Assembly: GCA_964469455.1 (NCBI GenBank)
Contig: CAYXZX010000002.1
Location: 4,500 to 68,499, forward strand
Origin: Fen-999 sp964469455
Lineage (GTDB): Bacteria; Pseudomonadota; Gammaproteobacteria; Burkholderiales; Rhodocyclaceae
Direction: 5' to 3'
DNA: 64,000 nt
Made by a program: the position numbers and the translations under genes. Under the pieces are notes generated by a model, which saw only the letters and a program-made list of their open reading frames with translations, was not told the DNA's origin and searched no databases. Of the stretch, positions 19,042 through 27,596 are shown piece by piece (the first letter of the stretch is position 1; each line of letters begins with the position of its first letter).

Positions 19042-19563
19042 ATGACCGCAGGCATTCCCCAGAGCGTGCAGGAACTGATCGGAAAACCCCAGTACAAGGA
19101 ACAGACCGAGTTTCCAATCGAGATGGGGTACGTCTACAACACCTGTGCCGCAGTGCAAAATGGCAATCCGATCTACTGGGATGCCGACGTTGCCGAGCAG
19201 ATCGTCGGGGGACCAATTGCACCACCAACCATGCTGTCCGTCTGGTTTCGGCCCCATTACTGGTCGCCTGGCGCGGTCGGCGAGCGGACTGCGCTGCAGA
19301 CCCACTTTGATCTCAAGCGCTTGCTGGATCTACCCGAGGCGATTGTTTCCGGCAACGAGGCAGCCTTCGGCGAACCGGTGCGCATGGGTGACAGGCTCAC
19401 CACATGGCAGGTCATCCGGTCGGTCAGCGAGTTCAAGCAAACCAAACTTGGGCATGGTCGTTTCTGGACCATCGATGTTGAAACCTACAACCAGCATGGC
19501 GAGTGGGTCGGAACCGAGAGCTACACCTGCCTCGGCTATCGGCGTCAGGAGGCGTCTGCATGA
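19042..19563 (+). CDS. MaoC-like hydratase, non-catalytic partner (FAS1_DH-region type)
   Basis: 173 residues with a hot-dog fold of the N-terminal FAS1_DH/MaoC kind. At the place of the D-x4-H catalytic motif it reads NGNPIYW (Asn40 and Tyr45), so both catalytic residues are missing. Its stop overlaps the start of the next MaoC gene by 4 nt (ATGA), strongly suggesting a stoichiometric two-subunit enzyme. Heteromeric MaoC hydratases occur in steroid side-chain degradation (ChsH1-ChsH2). Start ATG 19042 lies 13 nt after the racemase-like stop. Confidence 0.82.
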   Translation: MTAGIPQSVQELIGKPQYKEQTEFPIEMGYVYNTCAAVQNGNPIYWDADVAEQIVGGPIAPPTMLSVWFRPHYWSPGAVGERTALQTHFDLKRLLDLPEAIVSGNEAAFGEPVRMGDRLTTWQVIRSVSEFKQTKLGHGRFWTIDVETYNQHGEWVGTESYTCLGYRRQEASA

Positions 19564-20042
19564 TACTGCCGACAAGTCTGACCGCCGCCGACGTCATGGA
19601 AGGACAGGAACTTCCAGCGCTTTCACATCCGGTGACCGCCACGACCGTAGTGCTTGGTGCATTGGCAAGCCGGGATTGGCGTCCGATGCACCACGACAAG
19701 GAATTCGCAATTCATCGTAACGGCGTCAAGGATATATTCATCAACACGCCGAACAATGCGGCTTGGTTCGAGCGTTATATCAACGACTGGACCGGCCCGA
19801 AAGGACGACTGGGGCGCATGAAGTTCAAGATGAGGCGCCCTGTCTTTCCTGGCGACACGATGGTTTTTAGCGGCCGGGTTGTCAAGCTGTCCGAGGATGA
19901 TAGTGGTTGCAATTGGGTTGAACTTGAGGTGACCGTTTCCGTGGATGGGCAGGTGAATACCGAATGTCAGGCACGGGTTGCGATTCCTCGTGACGAGCAT
20001 GACAACCCCTGGAAGCGCAAGGCGGATCGCTGGCAACCTTGA
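19560..20042 (+). CDS. MaoC-like enoyl-CoA hydratase, catalytic partner
   Basis: 160 residues, single hot-dog domain. The hydratase motif D-x4-H is present as Asp39-WRPM-His44. AGGAGG lies 7 nt before the ATG inside the previous gene, and the start overlaps the previous stop as ATGA. Together with 19042-19563 it probably forms an alpha2beta2 (R)-specific enoyl-CoA hydratase in which only this subunit is catalytic. The following acyl-CoA dehydrogenase (20090) would produce its enoyl-CoA substrate. Confidence 0.86.
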   Translation: MILPTSLTAADVMEGQELPALSHPVTATTVVLGALASRDWRPMHHDKEFAIHRNGVKDIFINTPNNAAWFERYINDWTGPKGRLGRMKFKMRRPVFPGDTMVFSGRVVKLSEDDSGCNWVELEVTVSVDGQVNTECQARVAIPRDEHDNPWKRKADRWQP

Positions 20043-20089
20043 TCCAGCAGTACAAAGAAGACACTTTTTCAAGATTCGAGAGGCAAATA

Positions 20090-21253
20090 ATGGATCTGAA
20101 GTTCACTGAAGAACAGAACATGCTCCGCGACATGACCCGTGATCTTTGCCGCGACTATAGCGGCGCCGACGTGGTCAGGAAGATGGAGAATGATCCGCTT
20201 GGCGTACCTGCCGAGTTGTGGCAACAAATGCGAAAAACGGGTCTGCTTGGCATTTTGCTTCCAGAGGAGCAGGGCGGGCTTGGACTGAACATGCTCGACT
20301 GCGCAGTGATCTACGAGGAACTTGGACGCACGCTGACTCCGGGGCCGCACTTTCCGAGCAGCATCATGTGCGCGAATGCCATCAAGAAGGCAGGCACCGA
20401 CGAGCAGCGCCAGACACTGTTGCCGGCGATCGGCGCGGGTGATGTCATTGTCGTGCCGGCGTGGCTTGAGCCCGATAACGGATTTGGCCGGGAAGGCGTG
20501 CAGTTGCGGGCAGAACTTGGTACCACGGGATATCGCCTGAATGGCACCAAGCGCCACGTCTTTCATGCAGCCGCCGCAGACAAGCTGCTGGTGCTGGTCA
20601 GAACGGGTGAAGCAGGCGATGCGGTGGACTTGTTGCTGGTGGATACCAAGGCTCCCGGTGTCGTGCTTGAGCAGCAGAAGTCGATGGCTTCCGATACGCA
20701 GTATCGCGTATCTTTTAATGACGTCGTGGTGCCCATCAAGGATCGCGTTGGTGGCGCGGGAAGCGGCTGGCAGACATGGGCGGCCGCCATGTATGATGGC
20801 ATCATTCTACTGGCGGCCTTCGCCGCGGGCGGCGCCGAGAGGGCACTGGAAATCACGGTTCAGTATTCCAAGGACCGACAGCAGTTCGGCAAACCCATCG
20901 GCGCTTTCCAAGCGTTGGCACACTACATGGCGGATGCCACGGCCGTTGTCGATGGCGCGAAGATGCTGGTCTATGAAGCCGCCTGGGCGCATGCCAACGG
21001 CAAGAACGTCGTGCGTCTGGCGCCGATGGCGAAGCTCTTCGCTTGCAAGGCATTCCGCGACGTTACCGCGATGGCACAGCAGGTGCACGGTGGCATCGGG
21101 TTTACGCTTGATTACGATATCCAGCTCTACTATCGACGCGCCAAGCAGCTACAGATGAACTGGTGGGATGGTCGCTATCTTGAAAGTCTGATTGCGGCCG
21201 ATATTCTCGACAGCGATCTGCCAAGGACGATTCCTGATCCATTTACGGTTTGA
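20090..21253 (+). CDS. acyl-CoA dehydrogenase, beta-type subunit
   Basis: 387 residues starting MDLKFTEEQNML, with GAGAGG upstream. An earlier in-frame start at 20039 overlaps the MaoC stop and adds an unrelated leader. The C-terminal signature VHGGIGFTLDYDIQLYYRR places it in the second class of heteromeric steroid dehydrogenase subunits, matching the GSSEVQ-type protein at 16670. Residues around RQQFGKPIGAFQA are the usual subunit-contact/FAD segment. Confidence 0.87.
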   Translation: MDLKFTEEQNMLRDMTRDLCRDYSGADVVRKMENDPLGVPAELWQQMRKTGLLGILLPEEQGGLGLNMLDCAVIYEELGRTLTPGPHFPSSIMCANAIKKAGTDEQRQTLLPAIGAGDVIVVPAWLEPDNGFGREGVQLRAELGTTGYRLNGTKRHVFHAAAADKLLVLVRTGEAGDAVDLLLVDTKAPGVVLEQQKSMASDTQYRVSFNDVVVPIKDRVGGAGSGWQTWAAAMYDGIILLAAFAAGGAERALEITVQYSKDRQQFGKPIGAFQALAHYMADATAVVDGAKMLVYEAAWAHANGKNVVRLAPMAKLFACKAFRDVTAMAQQVHGGIGFTLDYDIQLYYRRAKQLQMNWWDGRYLESLIAADILDSDLPRTIPDPFTV

Positions 21254-21287
21254 CAACAGGTTCCGCATAGGCCGCTTTGGTCCGCTC

Positions 21288-22067
21288 ATGGGTCTGCCAA
21301 ATCCAGGCTATGGGGCAGGTATATTCCGGCGTCGCTTGCGTTGGCGGGCGATGGCGGGGTGGGTCGAGGTGGAACTGGAGGACAGTAATCACGGATTTCG
21401 CCTGCGCTTGCATCACGATGGTTGCCGGGTCACCGGCGTCGATGTTGATCCGGTTCGATATCCATTCACGACGTGTCCCGAGGCATCTCTCGCCGTGAAG
21501 CGCATTGTCGGTGCGTCACTGGTTGACGCAGCCAAGCTTCGTGAATCGCTACCGGGCGGGGAAAACTGCACCCACATGGCCGACATGGCGCTGATTGCCG
21601 CCGCTCACGCAGTGGACGTCGGTATGGAGCGGCTCTATGACATTGCTGTTAACGACGAACGCGATGGTGTTACCACGGCCAGGCTCGAATGCGACGGTGA
21701 ACTCCTCTACGAGTGGCGGGTGCGGGCAAATGCCATCGAGTCGCCGGCGGAACTGGCTGGTCGACCCTTGATGCGCGGCTTTTATGCCTGGGCGGCGCAA
21801 GTCTTTGGCGGCGGCACGGCACTGGAGGCCGCTCAGGCCTTGCAGCGTGGATTTTTTGTCGCGCAGGCTCGTCGATACAGCTACGTGCCGGTGGAGCGCT
21901 ACCCGGCCATTACCGACGGTATGCCGACGGGGAGTTGCTACTCCTATAACACGGGAGCCGTCGAGCATGCATTGCGCATCCGGGGGTCGGTACGCGACTA
22001 TTCAGAGAGTTCGGAATGCTTGTTGCACTTTGTCACCAACCCCGAGTCAGGTGCGGTGACGTCATGA
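21288..22067 (+). CDS. DUF2889-family protein
   Basis: 259 residues beginning MGLPNPGYGAGIFRRRLRW. It resembles the DUF2889 family: an RR-L-W opening, an HD segment, a DPVRYPFTTCPEA stretch and a central LVGASLVDAAKL-like part. The function of the family is unknown. Its stop overlaps the next CoA-transferase start by 4 nt, so it is co-translated with a CoA-thioester enzyme. A second, more divergent member lies at 51456-52487. Confidence 0.6.
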   Translation: MGLPNPGYGAGIFRRRLRWRAMAGWVEVELEDSNHGFRLRLHHDGCRVTGVDVDPVRYPFTTCPEASLAVKRIVGASLVDAAKLRESLPGGENCTHMADMALIAAAHAVDVGMERLYDIAVNDERDGVTTARLECDGELLYEWRVRANAIESPAELAGRPLMRGFYAWAAQVFGGGTALEAAQALQRGFFVAQARRYSYVPVERYPAITDGMPTGSCYSYNTGAVEHALRIRGSVRDYSESSECLLHFVTNPESGAVTS

Positions 22068-23299
22068 AGTGCGCGAATTCTGATTCCTGCACCACAGGAG
22101 CGCTGTCGGGGATCAATGTGCTGGACTTCGGTCAGATGGTATCCGCTCCTTACTGCGCGAAGCTGTTCTCGGATTACGGAGCCGACGTGATCAAGGTGGA
22201 ACTTCCTTCTGGAGATGCCGCCCGCAGTGTTGGCCCGTTTCCCGGAGACGTTGCTAACCGCGAAAGAAGTGGCCTGTACTTCATCAACAATACGAACAAG
22301 CGCGGCGTGACCTGTGATGTCACCTCGCCCGCGGGCCGCTCGCTTTTTCTGCGGTTGCTGGAATGGGCTGACGTTCTGATCGAGAACAACTTGCCCGGCC
22401 AGATGGCGGCCTGGCAACTCGACTATGCGAACATCAAGGCCATCAATCAGAAGTTGGTGATGATATCGATCACGCCGTTCGGTCAGTCGGGTCCCTACAG
22501 CGCCTGGAATGGCTACGACCTCAATGCCTATCATCTGACGGGAGCCAGTTCGCGCTATTGCGGGCGCCCCGGCGAGATGCCGTTGGAACACGGGACGTTC
22601 TCGGCGGACTATTTTGGCGCCATCAGCGGGGCTACCTGGGGCATGGCTGCCGTTTATGGCCGCGACCTGGTCGGTGGTGGCCAGCATGTGGATGTGTCGT
22701 GTGCCGAGGCGATCGCCGCTGCATTCATCGGCGGACAGAATATTGGCGGTTATGCCCAGGATGGGCGTTTCGACAAGAGAACCGGCGTCGGCATGCCACA
22801 GGGCGCACCCGCTACTATCCTGCCGTGCAAGGACGGCCACGTCTGGATGCTGGCGCTTGAACCGGGCCAGTGGAATGGTTTGCGCAAGGTCATGGGCAAC
22901 CCGGACTGGGCTGATCTGGACATCTTCCAGAACATGAAGACCCGCGCCGAGAACGCGGATGTCATCTACTCATTCATCATCGAGTGGACAATGCAGCACA
23001 CCAAGATGGAGATACAGGAAAAATGCCAGGCAGCCGGTTGTCCAATCACGGCTGTCTATACCGTGGCGGAGGCGGCCGAGCAGCCGCACTTGAAGGCACG
23101 CGAGTACTTCGTGGACATGGAACATCCGGAACTCGGCAGGATCAGGAATTTGGGTGGGCCTTTCAAGCTTCCTGCAAGCCCGGGAGGACCGGTTCGTCCG
23201 GCACCATTGCTCGGTCAACACAATGAACAGGTCTATGGAGAAGTGCTCGGCCTGAACGTGGGCGAGATCGAGTCCCTGAGCCGCCAGGGCGTGATCTGA
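22064..23299 (+). CDS. CaiB/BaiF class III CoA-transferase family protein
   Basis: 411 residues. YGADVIKVELPSGD near 38, NTNKRGVTCDV near 76 and PFGQSGPYSAWNGYD place the putative covalent aspartate at Asp152. The second half carries CKDGHVWMLALEPGQW and the C-terminal LLGQHNEQVYGEVLGL. The start overlaps the DUF2889 stop as ATGA. It is a plausible CoA transferase between an intermediate acid and a thioester; donor and acceptor are unknown. Confidence 0.88.
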   Translation: MKCANSDSCTTGALSGINVLDFGQMVSAPYCAKLFSDYGADVIKVELPSGDAARSVGPFPGDVANRERSGLYFINNTNKRGVTCDVTSPAGRSLFLRLLEWADVLIENNLPGQMAAWQLDYANIKAINQKLVMISITPFGQSGPYSAWNGYDLNAYHLTGASSRYCGRPGEMPLEHGTFSADYFGAISGATWGMAAVYGRDLVGGGQHVDVSCAEAIAAAFIGGQNIGGYAQDGRFDKRTGVGMPQGAPATILPCKDGHVWMLALEPGQWNGLRKVMGNPDWADLDIFQNMKTRAENADVIYSFIIEWTMQHTKMEIQEKCQAAGCPITAVYTVAEAAEQPHLKAREYFVDMEHPELGRIRNLGGPFKLPASPGGPVRPAPLLGQHNEQVYGEVLGLNVGEIESLSRQGVI

Positions 23300-23320
23300 T
23301 CGGGCGGCGGAGAGACACGG

Positions 23321-24541
23321 ATGAACAACACGTTGCCGCTCAAGGGTGTTCGCGTCGTCAATTTTGGCTGGGTTTGGGCGGGTCCGGTGGTGGGGCAGAC
23401 ACTGGGTTTTCTCGGGGCGGAAGTATTCAAGATCGAGTCGCGCGCGCGCGTCGACATGACGCGCAATCTGCCGCCGTTCGCCGAAGGCAAAGCCAGTCCC
23501 GATCGCAGCTTGTCGAATCATGCGTGTTGGGCAGGCAACGGCTCCGTGTCGCTGAACTTGAAAGAGCCCGAAGCGCTGCAACTGGCGAAAGATCTGATCG
23601 CCAAATCGGATATCGTCATCGAAAACTTCGGACCGGGCGTCATGGAAAGGCTCGGGCTCGGTTATGAGGAACTGCGCCAAGTAAGGGATGACATCATTCT
23701 CTTCTCGATGCCCGGCGCCGGCCTGTACGGCCCCATGAAGGACCTCCGCACCTACGGGCTCAGCCTGACGTCGACCACGGGCCTCGATAGTCTGGTGGGC
23801 TACAAGGGCGGCGATCCGATTCCCGTGGAGAACGCTTTCTCCGACCCTTATGCGGGCATCTTGGGTGCTTTTGCCGTATTGACGGCGCTCAATCATCGAC
23901 GTAACACCGGCGTGGGCCAGCATATCGATTTCTCGCAGCAAGAGGCCGTGATGCAGATGGTCGGGCCGGCTTACATGGATTACCTGTTCAATGGCCGCAG
24001 CGGCGGGCCGAAAAGCAACGAGCATCCGCTTGCCGCCATGGCGCCGCATGGCGTCTTCCGGTGCAGGGGCGAAGATCGCTGGATCAGCATCGTCGTCGGT
24101 AGCGACGAGGAATGGCAAAACCTGCTGGCGGCGCTGAAGCATCCCGAATGGCTCAAGGTAAGCGAGTTCGCCACGCGCGAGCAGCGCCTGGCTCACGTTG
24201 ACACGCTGCATGCCTTGATCGGCGAATGGACCGCGCAGTTCGATGACCGTGAATTGGCGGCGCTCCTGCAGAGCCATGGCGTTGCCGCCACTCCGGTACT
24301 CAATGTCGGCGACCTGCTTGACGATCCGCATTACAGGGCGCGCAAGACCTTTATCGAGGTCGAGCATCCACTTGGATTCAGGGAAACCATCTACGGTTCC
24401 TACGTGAAGCTGAGCCGTAGCGAGGTAGACGTGCGTCCTGGCCCGATCATCGGCCAGGACAACGATTATGTTTTTCGCAATTTGCTGGGCTTGTCCGAGG
24501 AACGTTATCGGCAGCTGATTGAACGGCAGGTCATCTTCTGA
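23321..24541 (+). CDS. CaiB/BaiF class III CoA-transferase family protein, catalytic Asp replaced
   Basis: 406 residues with the class III fold: LGAEVFKIESRARVD, KSDIVIENFGPGVMERLGLGYE and IIGQDNDYVFRNLLGL. The expected GYD motif reads TYG (Gly146), so the covalent aspartate is absent, as in the protein at 15395. The wording of the N-terminus (VVNFGWVWAGPVVGQTLGFLG) marks a subgroup with an unusual tryptophan-rich first helix. It directly follows another family member (21 nt gap) and may be its partner. Confidence 0.85.
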   Translation: MNNTLPLKGVRVVNFGWVWAGPVVGQTLGFLGAEVFKIESRARVDMTRNLPPFAEGKASPDRSLSNHACWAGNGSVSLNLKEPEALQLAKDLIAKSDIVIENFGPGVMERLGLGYEELRQVRDDIILFSMPGAGLYGPMKDLRTYGLSLTSTTGLDSLVGYKGGDPIPVENAFSDPYAGILGAFAVLTALNHRRNTGVGQHIDFSQQEAVMQMVGPAYMDYLFNGRSGGPKSNEHPLAAMAPHGVFRCRGEDRWISIVVGSDEEWQNLLAALKHPEWLKVSEFATREQRLAHVDTLHALIGEWTAQFDDRELAALLQSHGVAATPVLNVGDLLDDPHYRARKTFIEVEHPLGFRETIYGSYVKLSRSEVDVRPGPIIGQDNDYVFRNLLGLSEERYRQLIERQVIF

Positions 24542-24569
24542 TCGACTTGTCTCGAAGGGGAGAATTGGC

Positions 24570-25490
24570 ATGAAATTCGCGCTGGCAGGACTTGGCCTGG
24601 ACAACTATCCTCCGGTAGTTGCGCCTTGGGAGCGTACGTCTGGGGGGGCGGAGGTGCTGCGCTATGCCCGCAAGGCCGATAGCCTAAGCTGGGATTGGCT
24701 GACGATTCCCGAGCATGTCCTGATGCCCTGCGACATGGTCGAGCACATGGGCACGCGCTTCGTCGAGGCGATGGCGGCGTCGGCTGCGCTGATGGGCGCG
24801 ACCACACGGATCCACATGCTCACTTACATCCTGCCCGTGGTCTATCGTCATCCGCTGTTGCTGGCCAAGCAGGTCGCTACCATGGAGTTTCTTGCCGGCG
24901 GCCGTTTTACCCTGGGAACCGCCGTCGGTCATCTCGAGAAGGAATTCGAGGCACTGAACGTGCCGTTCGAGAAGCGTGGCCAAATGACGGATGAATACAT
25001 CCGGGTGCTCAAGGAGGCATGGACTTCCGACCGGCCCTCGTTCGACGGCGAATTCGTCAAGTTCCAGGATGTGGTCATCGAGCCCAAGCCGGTACAGAAG
25101 CCGCACCCGCCGATCTTCATCGGTGGCAATTCAAAGCCGGCGATGCGACGCGCCGCCAAACTCGGCGATGGCTGGATCCCGTGGTTGGTCACGGCCGAGA
25201 CCTTGCCGGAGTGCATCGCCTACATGAAGGGACTGCCGGAATATCAGGAAAAGGCGGACCGTTTCGAGATACTGGTGACCACCACGACATACGCTCAGGA
25301 CGATCACCACCGGGCTTACGGCAAGACACACCTCTCGGCCGACCGTGACGGCGTGTTGCGGGAAATCGAGGGCCTGAAGAAGGCAGGTGCGACCTCGGTC
25401 CAGGTGCGGCCGCCGAACACGGATACGCTCGAGCAATGCCTGGAATGGCTCGAGTGGTACGACCAGGAAATCATTCCCCAATTTCGCTGA
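24570..25490 (+). CDS. LLM-class flavin-dependent oxidoreductase
   Basis: 306 residues, luciferase-like TIM barrel. WLTIPEHVLMP near 43, FLAGGRFTLGTAVGHLEKEFEALNVPFEKRG in the middle and PPIFIGGNSKPAMRRAAKLGDGW later are typical of the family. It is a different subgroup from the members at 3234 and 32754. AAGGGGAGA precedes ATG 24570. It may reduce or oxidise a CoA-bound ring intermediate with FMN or F420; neither cofactor is proven. Confidence 0.83.
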   Translation: MKFALAGLGLDNYPPVVAPWERTSGGAEVLRYARKADSLSWDWLTIPEHVLMPCDMVEHMGTRFVEAMAASAALMGATTRIHMLTYILPVVYRHPLLLAKQVATMEFLAGGRFTLGTAVGHLEKEFEALNVPFEKRGQMTDEYIRVLKEAWTSDRPSFDGEFVKFQDVVIEPKPVQKPHPPIFIGGNSKPAMRRAAKLGDGWIPWLVTAETLPECIAYMKGLPEYQEKADRFEILVTTTTYAQDDHHRAYGKTHLSADRDGVLREIEGLKKAGATSVQVRPPNTDTLEQCLEWLEWYDQEIIPQFR

Positions 25491-25510
25491 CGGAGAGCCG
25501 GAGACCCGCC

Positions 25511-26341
25511 ATGAACGAGCAATTCAAATACATCCAGTTCCGCGTCGAGGACAACGTCGGCGTCATTACCCTGAACCGCCCGGAGAAACTCAATGCGGTC
25601 AGTTGGGAAATGGCCGAGGAACTGTCGGGGCTTCTGCGGACCTTGCATTTTCGTGACGAGGTTCGGGCCATTGTCCTGACCGGCGCCGGGCGTGGTTTTT
25701 GCGCCGGCGGCGATCTGGAATGGATTTCCGGCGAAAGCGACCGCCCCATGCCCGGCACGTCGGACGCGTCGCGCCCCGTTCCCCGCTCCCAGCGCAAGAC
25801 CCCGGGCGGACCGTTCTTCGAAGTCACTCGGCAACTAGTGGAAGTCGACAAACCGGTCATTGCCGCGATTCACGGTGTCTGCGTGGGTGCCGGGCTGGCC
25901 TATGCATCGGCATGTGATCGGCGCTTTGCCGACAGCACGACCAAGATGTCGGCGATCTTCACCAATGTAGGGGTGGCGCCCGACTGCGGCATCTCGTATT
26001 TCCTGCCACGCATCGCCGGCTTTTCCAACGCATTGATGATGGTCGAGACCGGCAAGATATTCAAGGCCGAGGAATGTAAGCAGTTGGGCATCGTCGACGA
26101 ACTCGTACCCGAGGGACAGGACTTTGCCGCGGCAATGGAGTACGCCAAGATGATCGCCCAGCGGCCCAGCGTGGCGGTGGACATGGCGCGTCGCCTGATT
26201 CACATGTCGCAAAGAGCGACGCTGGACGAGATTCTCGACTACGAGGGACTTGCCGGCGTCTGTGTCGCGGCCAGCGCCGACGCCAAGGAGGGCACCATGG
26301 CCTTCATGGAAAAGCGCAAGCCGGTTTATCGGGGCGTCTGA
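25511..26341 (+). CDS. enoyl-CoA hydratase/isomerase (crotonase) family protein
   Basis: 276 residues. Oxyanion-hole segments GFCAGGDLEWI and GVCVGAGLAYASACD are present. The first catalytic glutamate position is Ala/Leu, while a later VGVAPDCGISYFLPR stretch resembles the aspartate-bearing PaaG/enoyl-CoA isomerase type. A loop of about 35 residues rich in Ser/Pro/Arg follows the first oxyanion segment. It ends the long plus-strand run and meets the etfB operon tail to tail over 113 noncoding bases, which hold only a weak GCCGTG/CACGGC hairpin (26356-26379). Confidence 0.84.
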   Translation: MNEQFKYIQFRVEDNVGVITLNRPEKLNAVSWEMAEELSGLLRTLHFRDEVRAIVLTGAGRGFCAGGDLEWISGESDRPMPGTSDASRPVPRSQRKTPGGPFFEVTRQLVEVDKPVIAAIHGVCVGAGLAYASACDRRFADSTTKMSAIFTNVGVAPDCGISYFLPRIAGFSNALMMVETGKIFKAEECKQLGIVDELVPEGQDFAAAMEYAKMIAQRPSVAVDMARRLIHMSQRATLDEILDYEGLAGVCVAASADAKEGTMAFMEKRKPVYRGV

Positions 26342-26454
26342 GCGGGAAACTTGCTGCCGTGGCGGCGCACCGTCACGGCTGACTTTCGAACAATGGGCGA
26401 ACGGTGGGTCGACTTGGCGCGTGCCTCTTCGAACGCCGTTCTCGCACTCGGCCC

Positions 26455-27252
26455 CTACAGCGTCTTGTCCGCTCGCAACCTGGCCAGCAACTGTTGCGCA
26501 ACTTCGGCCGGCGAGCCGGTGAGAAACTCGCAATTACCCTGGACCGTTGGCACGAACTGCCGCGTCAGCACCACCTCCGCCGTGAGGGCGCTGCCATCAA
26601 GCCCCAGGGAGTCAATGGTCATTTCAACGGGCACCATCTTGCGTGCCGCCATCTTGGCCTTGGCACTGGGGAAGCGCGGAACGCCGATCTCGTTGCTGAT
26701 GGTGACGACGGCCGGCAGCTGACCTTCGACCACTTCATCGCCGTCCGGCGTCACGCGAGTCACGGTGAGCGTGGTGCCGCTCACCGTGGCGGCACGCGCC
26801 AAGGGCGCCACAGGCATGCGGAGTTTTTCCGCAAGCAGGATGGGCACGACCCCCTGGTCATCGTCGGACGCCTGGCGGCCACAAAGGATGAGGTCCGCGC
26901 CGCCGCTGTTCTTCACATACGCCGCCAGAATGTTGGCGAGGCCGTTGCCATCCAGTTCGCCCGCGCCGGGCGCAATGGCGACGATCTCGTCGGCGCCGAG
27001 CGCCGCGCAGTGCTTGAGCACGTTCTTGGCATCCGTGCCGATGGAGACCGCGACGATGCGGCAGTCGACGCCCGCGTCCCTGATGCGCAGGGCCGCTTCC
27101 ATGGCCTGCTCGTCGTAACCGTTGATCAAACGGGGTACGGCGGCGACCTCCGGGGTCCGGCCATCGGCACCGATCGTCAACTTGCCGGCCAGCGCGTAGT
27201 TATTGACGGCGTTCGGATCCAGCACTTCCTTTACACATACGACGATACGCAT
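26455..27252 (-). CDS. etfB: electron transfer flavoprotein beta subunit-like protein
   Basis: 265 residues starting MRIVVCVKEVLDPNAVNN. Typical EtfB features: NGYDEQAMEAALRI, CGRQASDDDQGVVP (AMP/adenine-binding part) and KAKMAARK near the recognition loop. ETF takes electrons from acyl-CoA dehydrogenases. No EtfA gene accompanies it in this window, which is unusual. GGCCAGGAGAG supplies the ribosome site before the ATG at 27252. It is the last gene of a minus-strand operon with a small unknown protein and a nitronate monooxygenase-like protein. Confidence 0.85.
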   Translation of the reverse strand: MRIVVCVKEVLDPNAVNNYALAGKLTIGADGRTPEVAAVPRLINGYDEQAMEAALRIRDAGVDCRIVAVSIGTDAKNVLKHCAALGADEIVAIAPGAGELDGNGLANILAAYVKNSGGADLILCGRQASDDDQGVVPILLAEKLRMPVAPLARAATVSGTTLTVTRVTPDGDEVVEGQLPAVVTISNEIGVPRFPSAKAKMAARKMVPVEMTIDSLGLDGSALTAEVVLTRQFVPTVQGNCEFLTGSPAEVAQQLLARLRADKTL

Positions 27253-27272
27253 TCGATTGCTCTCCTGGCCGG

Positions 27273-27596
27273 TCACGGCACCAGTGGAATGGATAGCTTG
27301 TCCTCGTCGAGGATGGTGAGATTTCCGGAATCGCACCACACTGCCTCGAGGGAGTAGCCGTTGGGCTTTTTCGTCAATTCTGTCATCAAATACCAGCGCC
27401 AAGGATAGGGTCCGAAGTCGCGGTAGTTGCCGGTGAGCTTGCCGGCGAAATCCTGGCGGCCCGCCAAGTGCGTGCCCGCGACGGGCGCGCCGCCATCGCA
27501 CTCGGCGCGCACGCCGCTCAACCGCGGCTCGAAGCCGCTGAGAAACGGCGGCTCGTCGGGCTTGTCGTCAGGCGTTGGCGAAACGGTCGAAGACAT
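27273..27596 (-). CDS. conserved-looking small protein of unknown function
   Basis: 107 residues, no family recognised. It is acidic at the start, has no transmembrane segment, and has a tryptophan/tyrosine-rich central part (FGPYPWRWYLM). The start overlaps the end of the upstream flavoprotein gene by 29 nt and GAAGAGG lies before it; the stop is 20 nt before etfB. Its position suggests a cofactor or electron-transfer accessory of the etfB operon, but that is inference from location only. Confidence 0.55.
   Translation of the reverse strand: MSSTVSPTPDDKPDEPPFLSGFEPRLSGVRAECDGGAPVAGTHLAGRQDFAGKLTGNYRDFGPYPWRWYLMTELTKKPNGYSLEAVWCDSGNLTILDEDKLSIPLVP

Noticed and set aside
22970..24604. 544-codon minus-strand open frame opposite a CaiB-family gene
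   Set aside because: Antisense shadow of a clear class III CoA-transferase; composition rich in His/Arg with no motifs.
26356..26379. GCCGTG/CACGGC hairpin between the convergent crotonase and etfB genes as a terminator
   Set aside because: Loop is 12 bases and no T-run follows on either strand; too weak to call.
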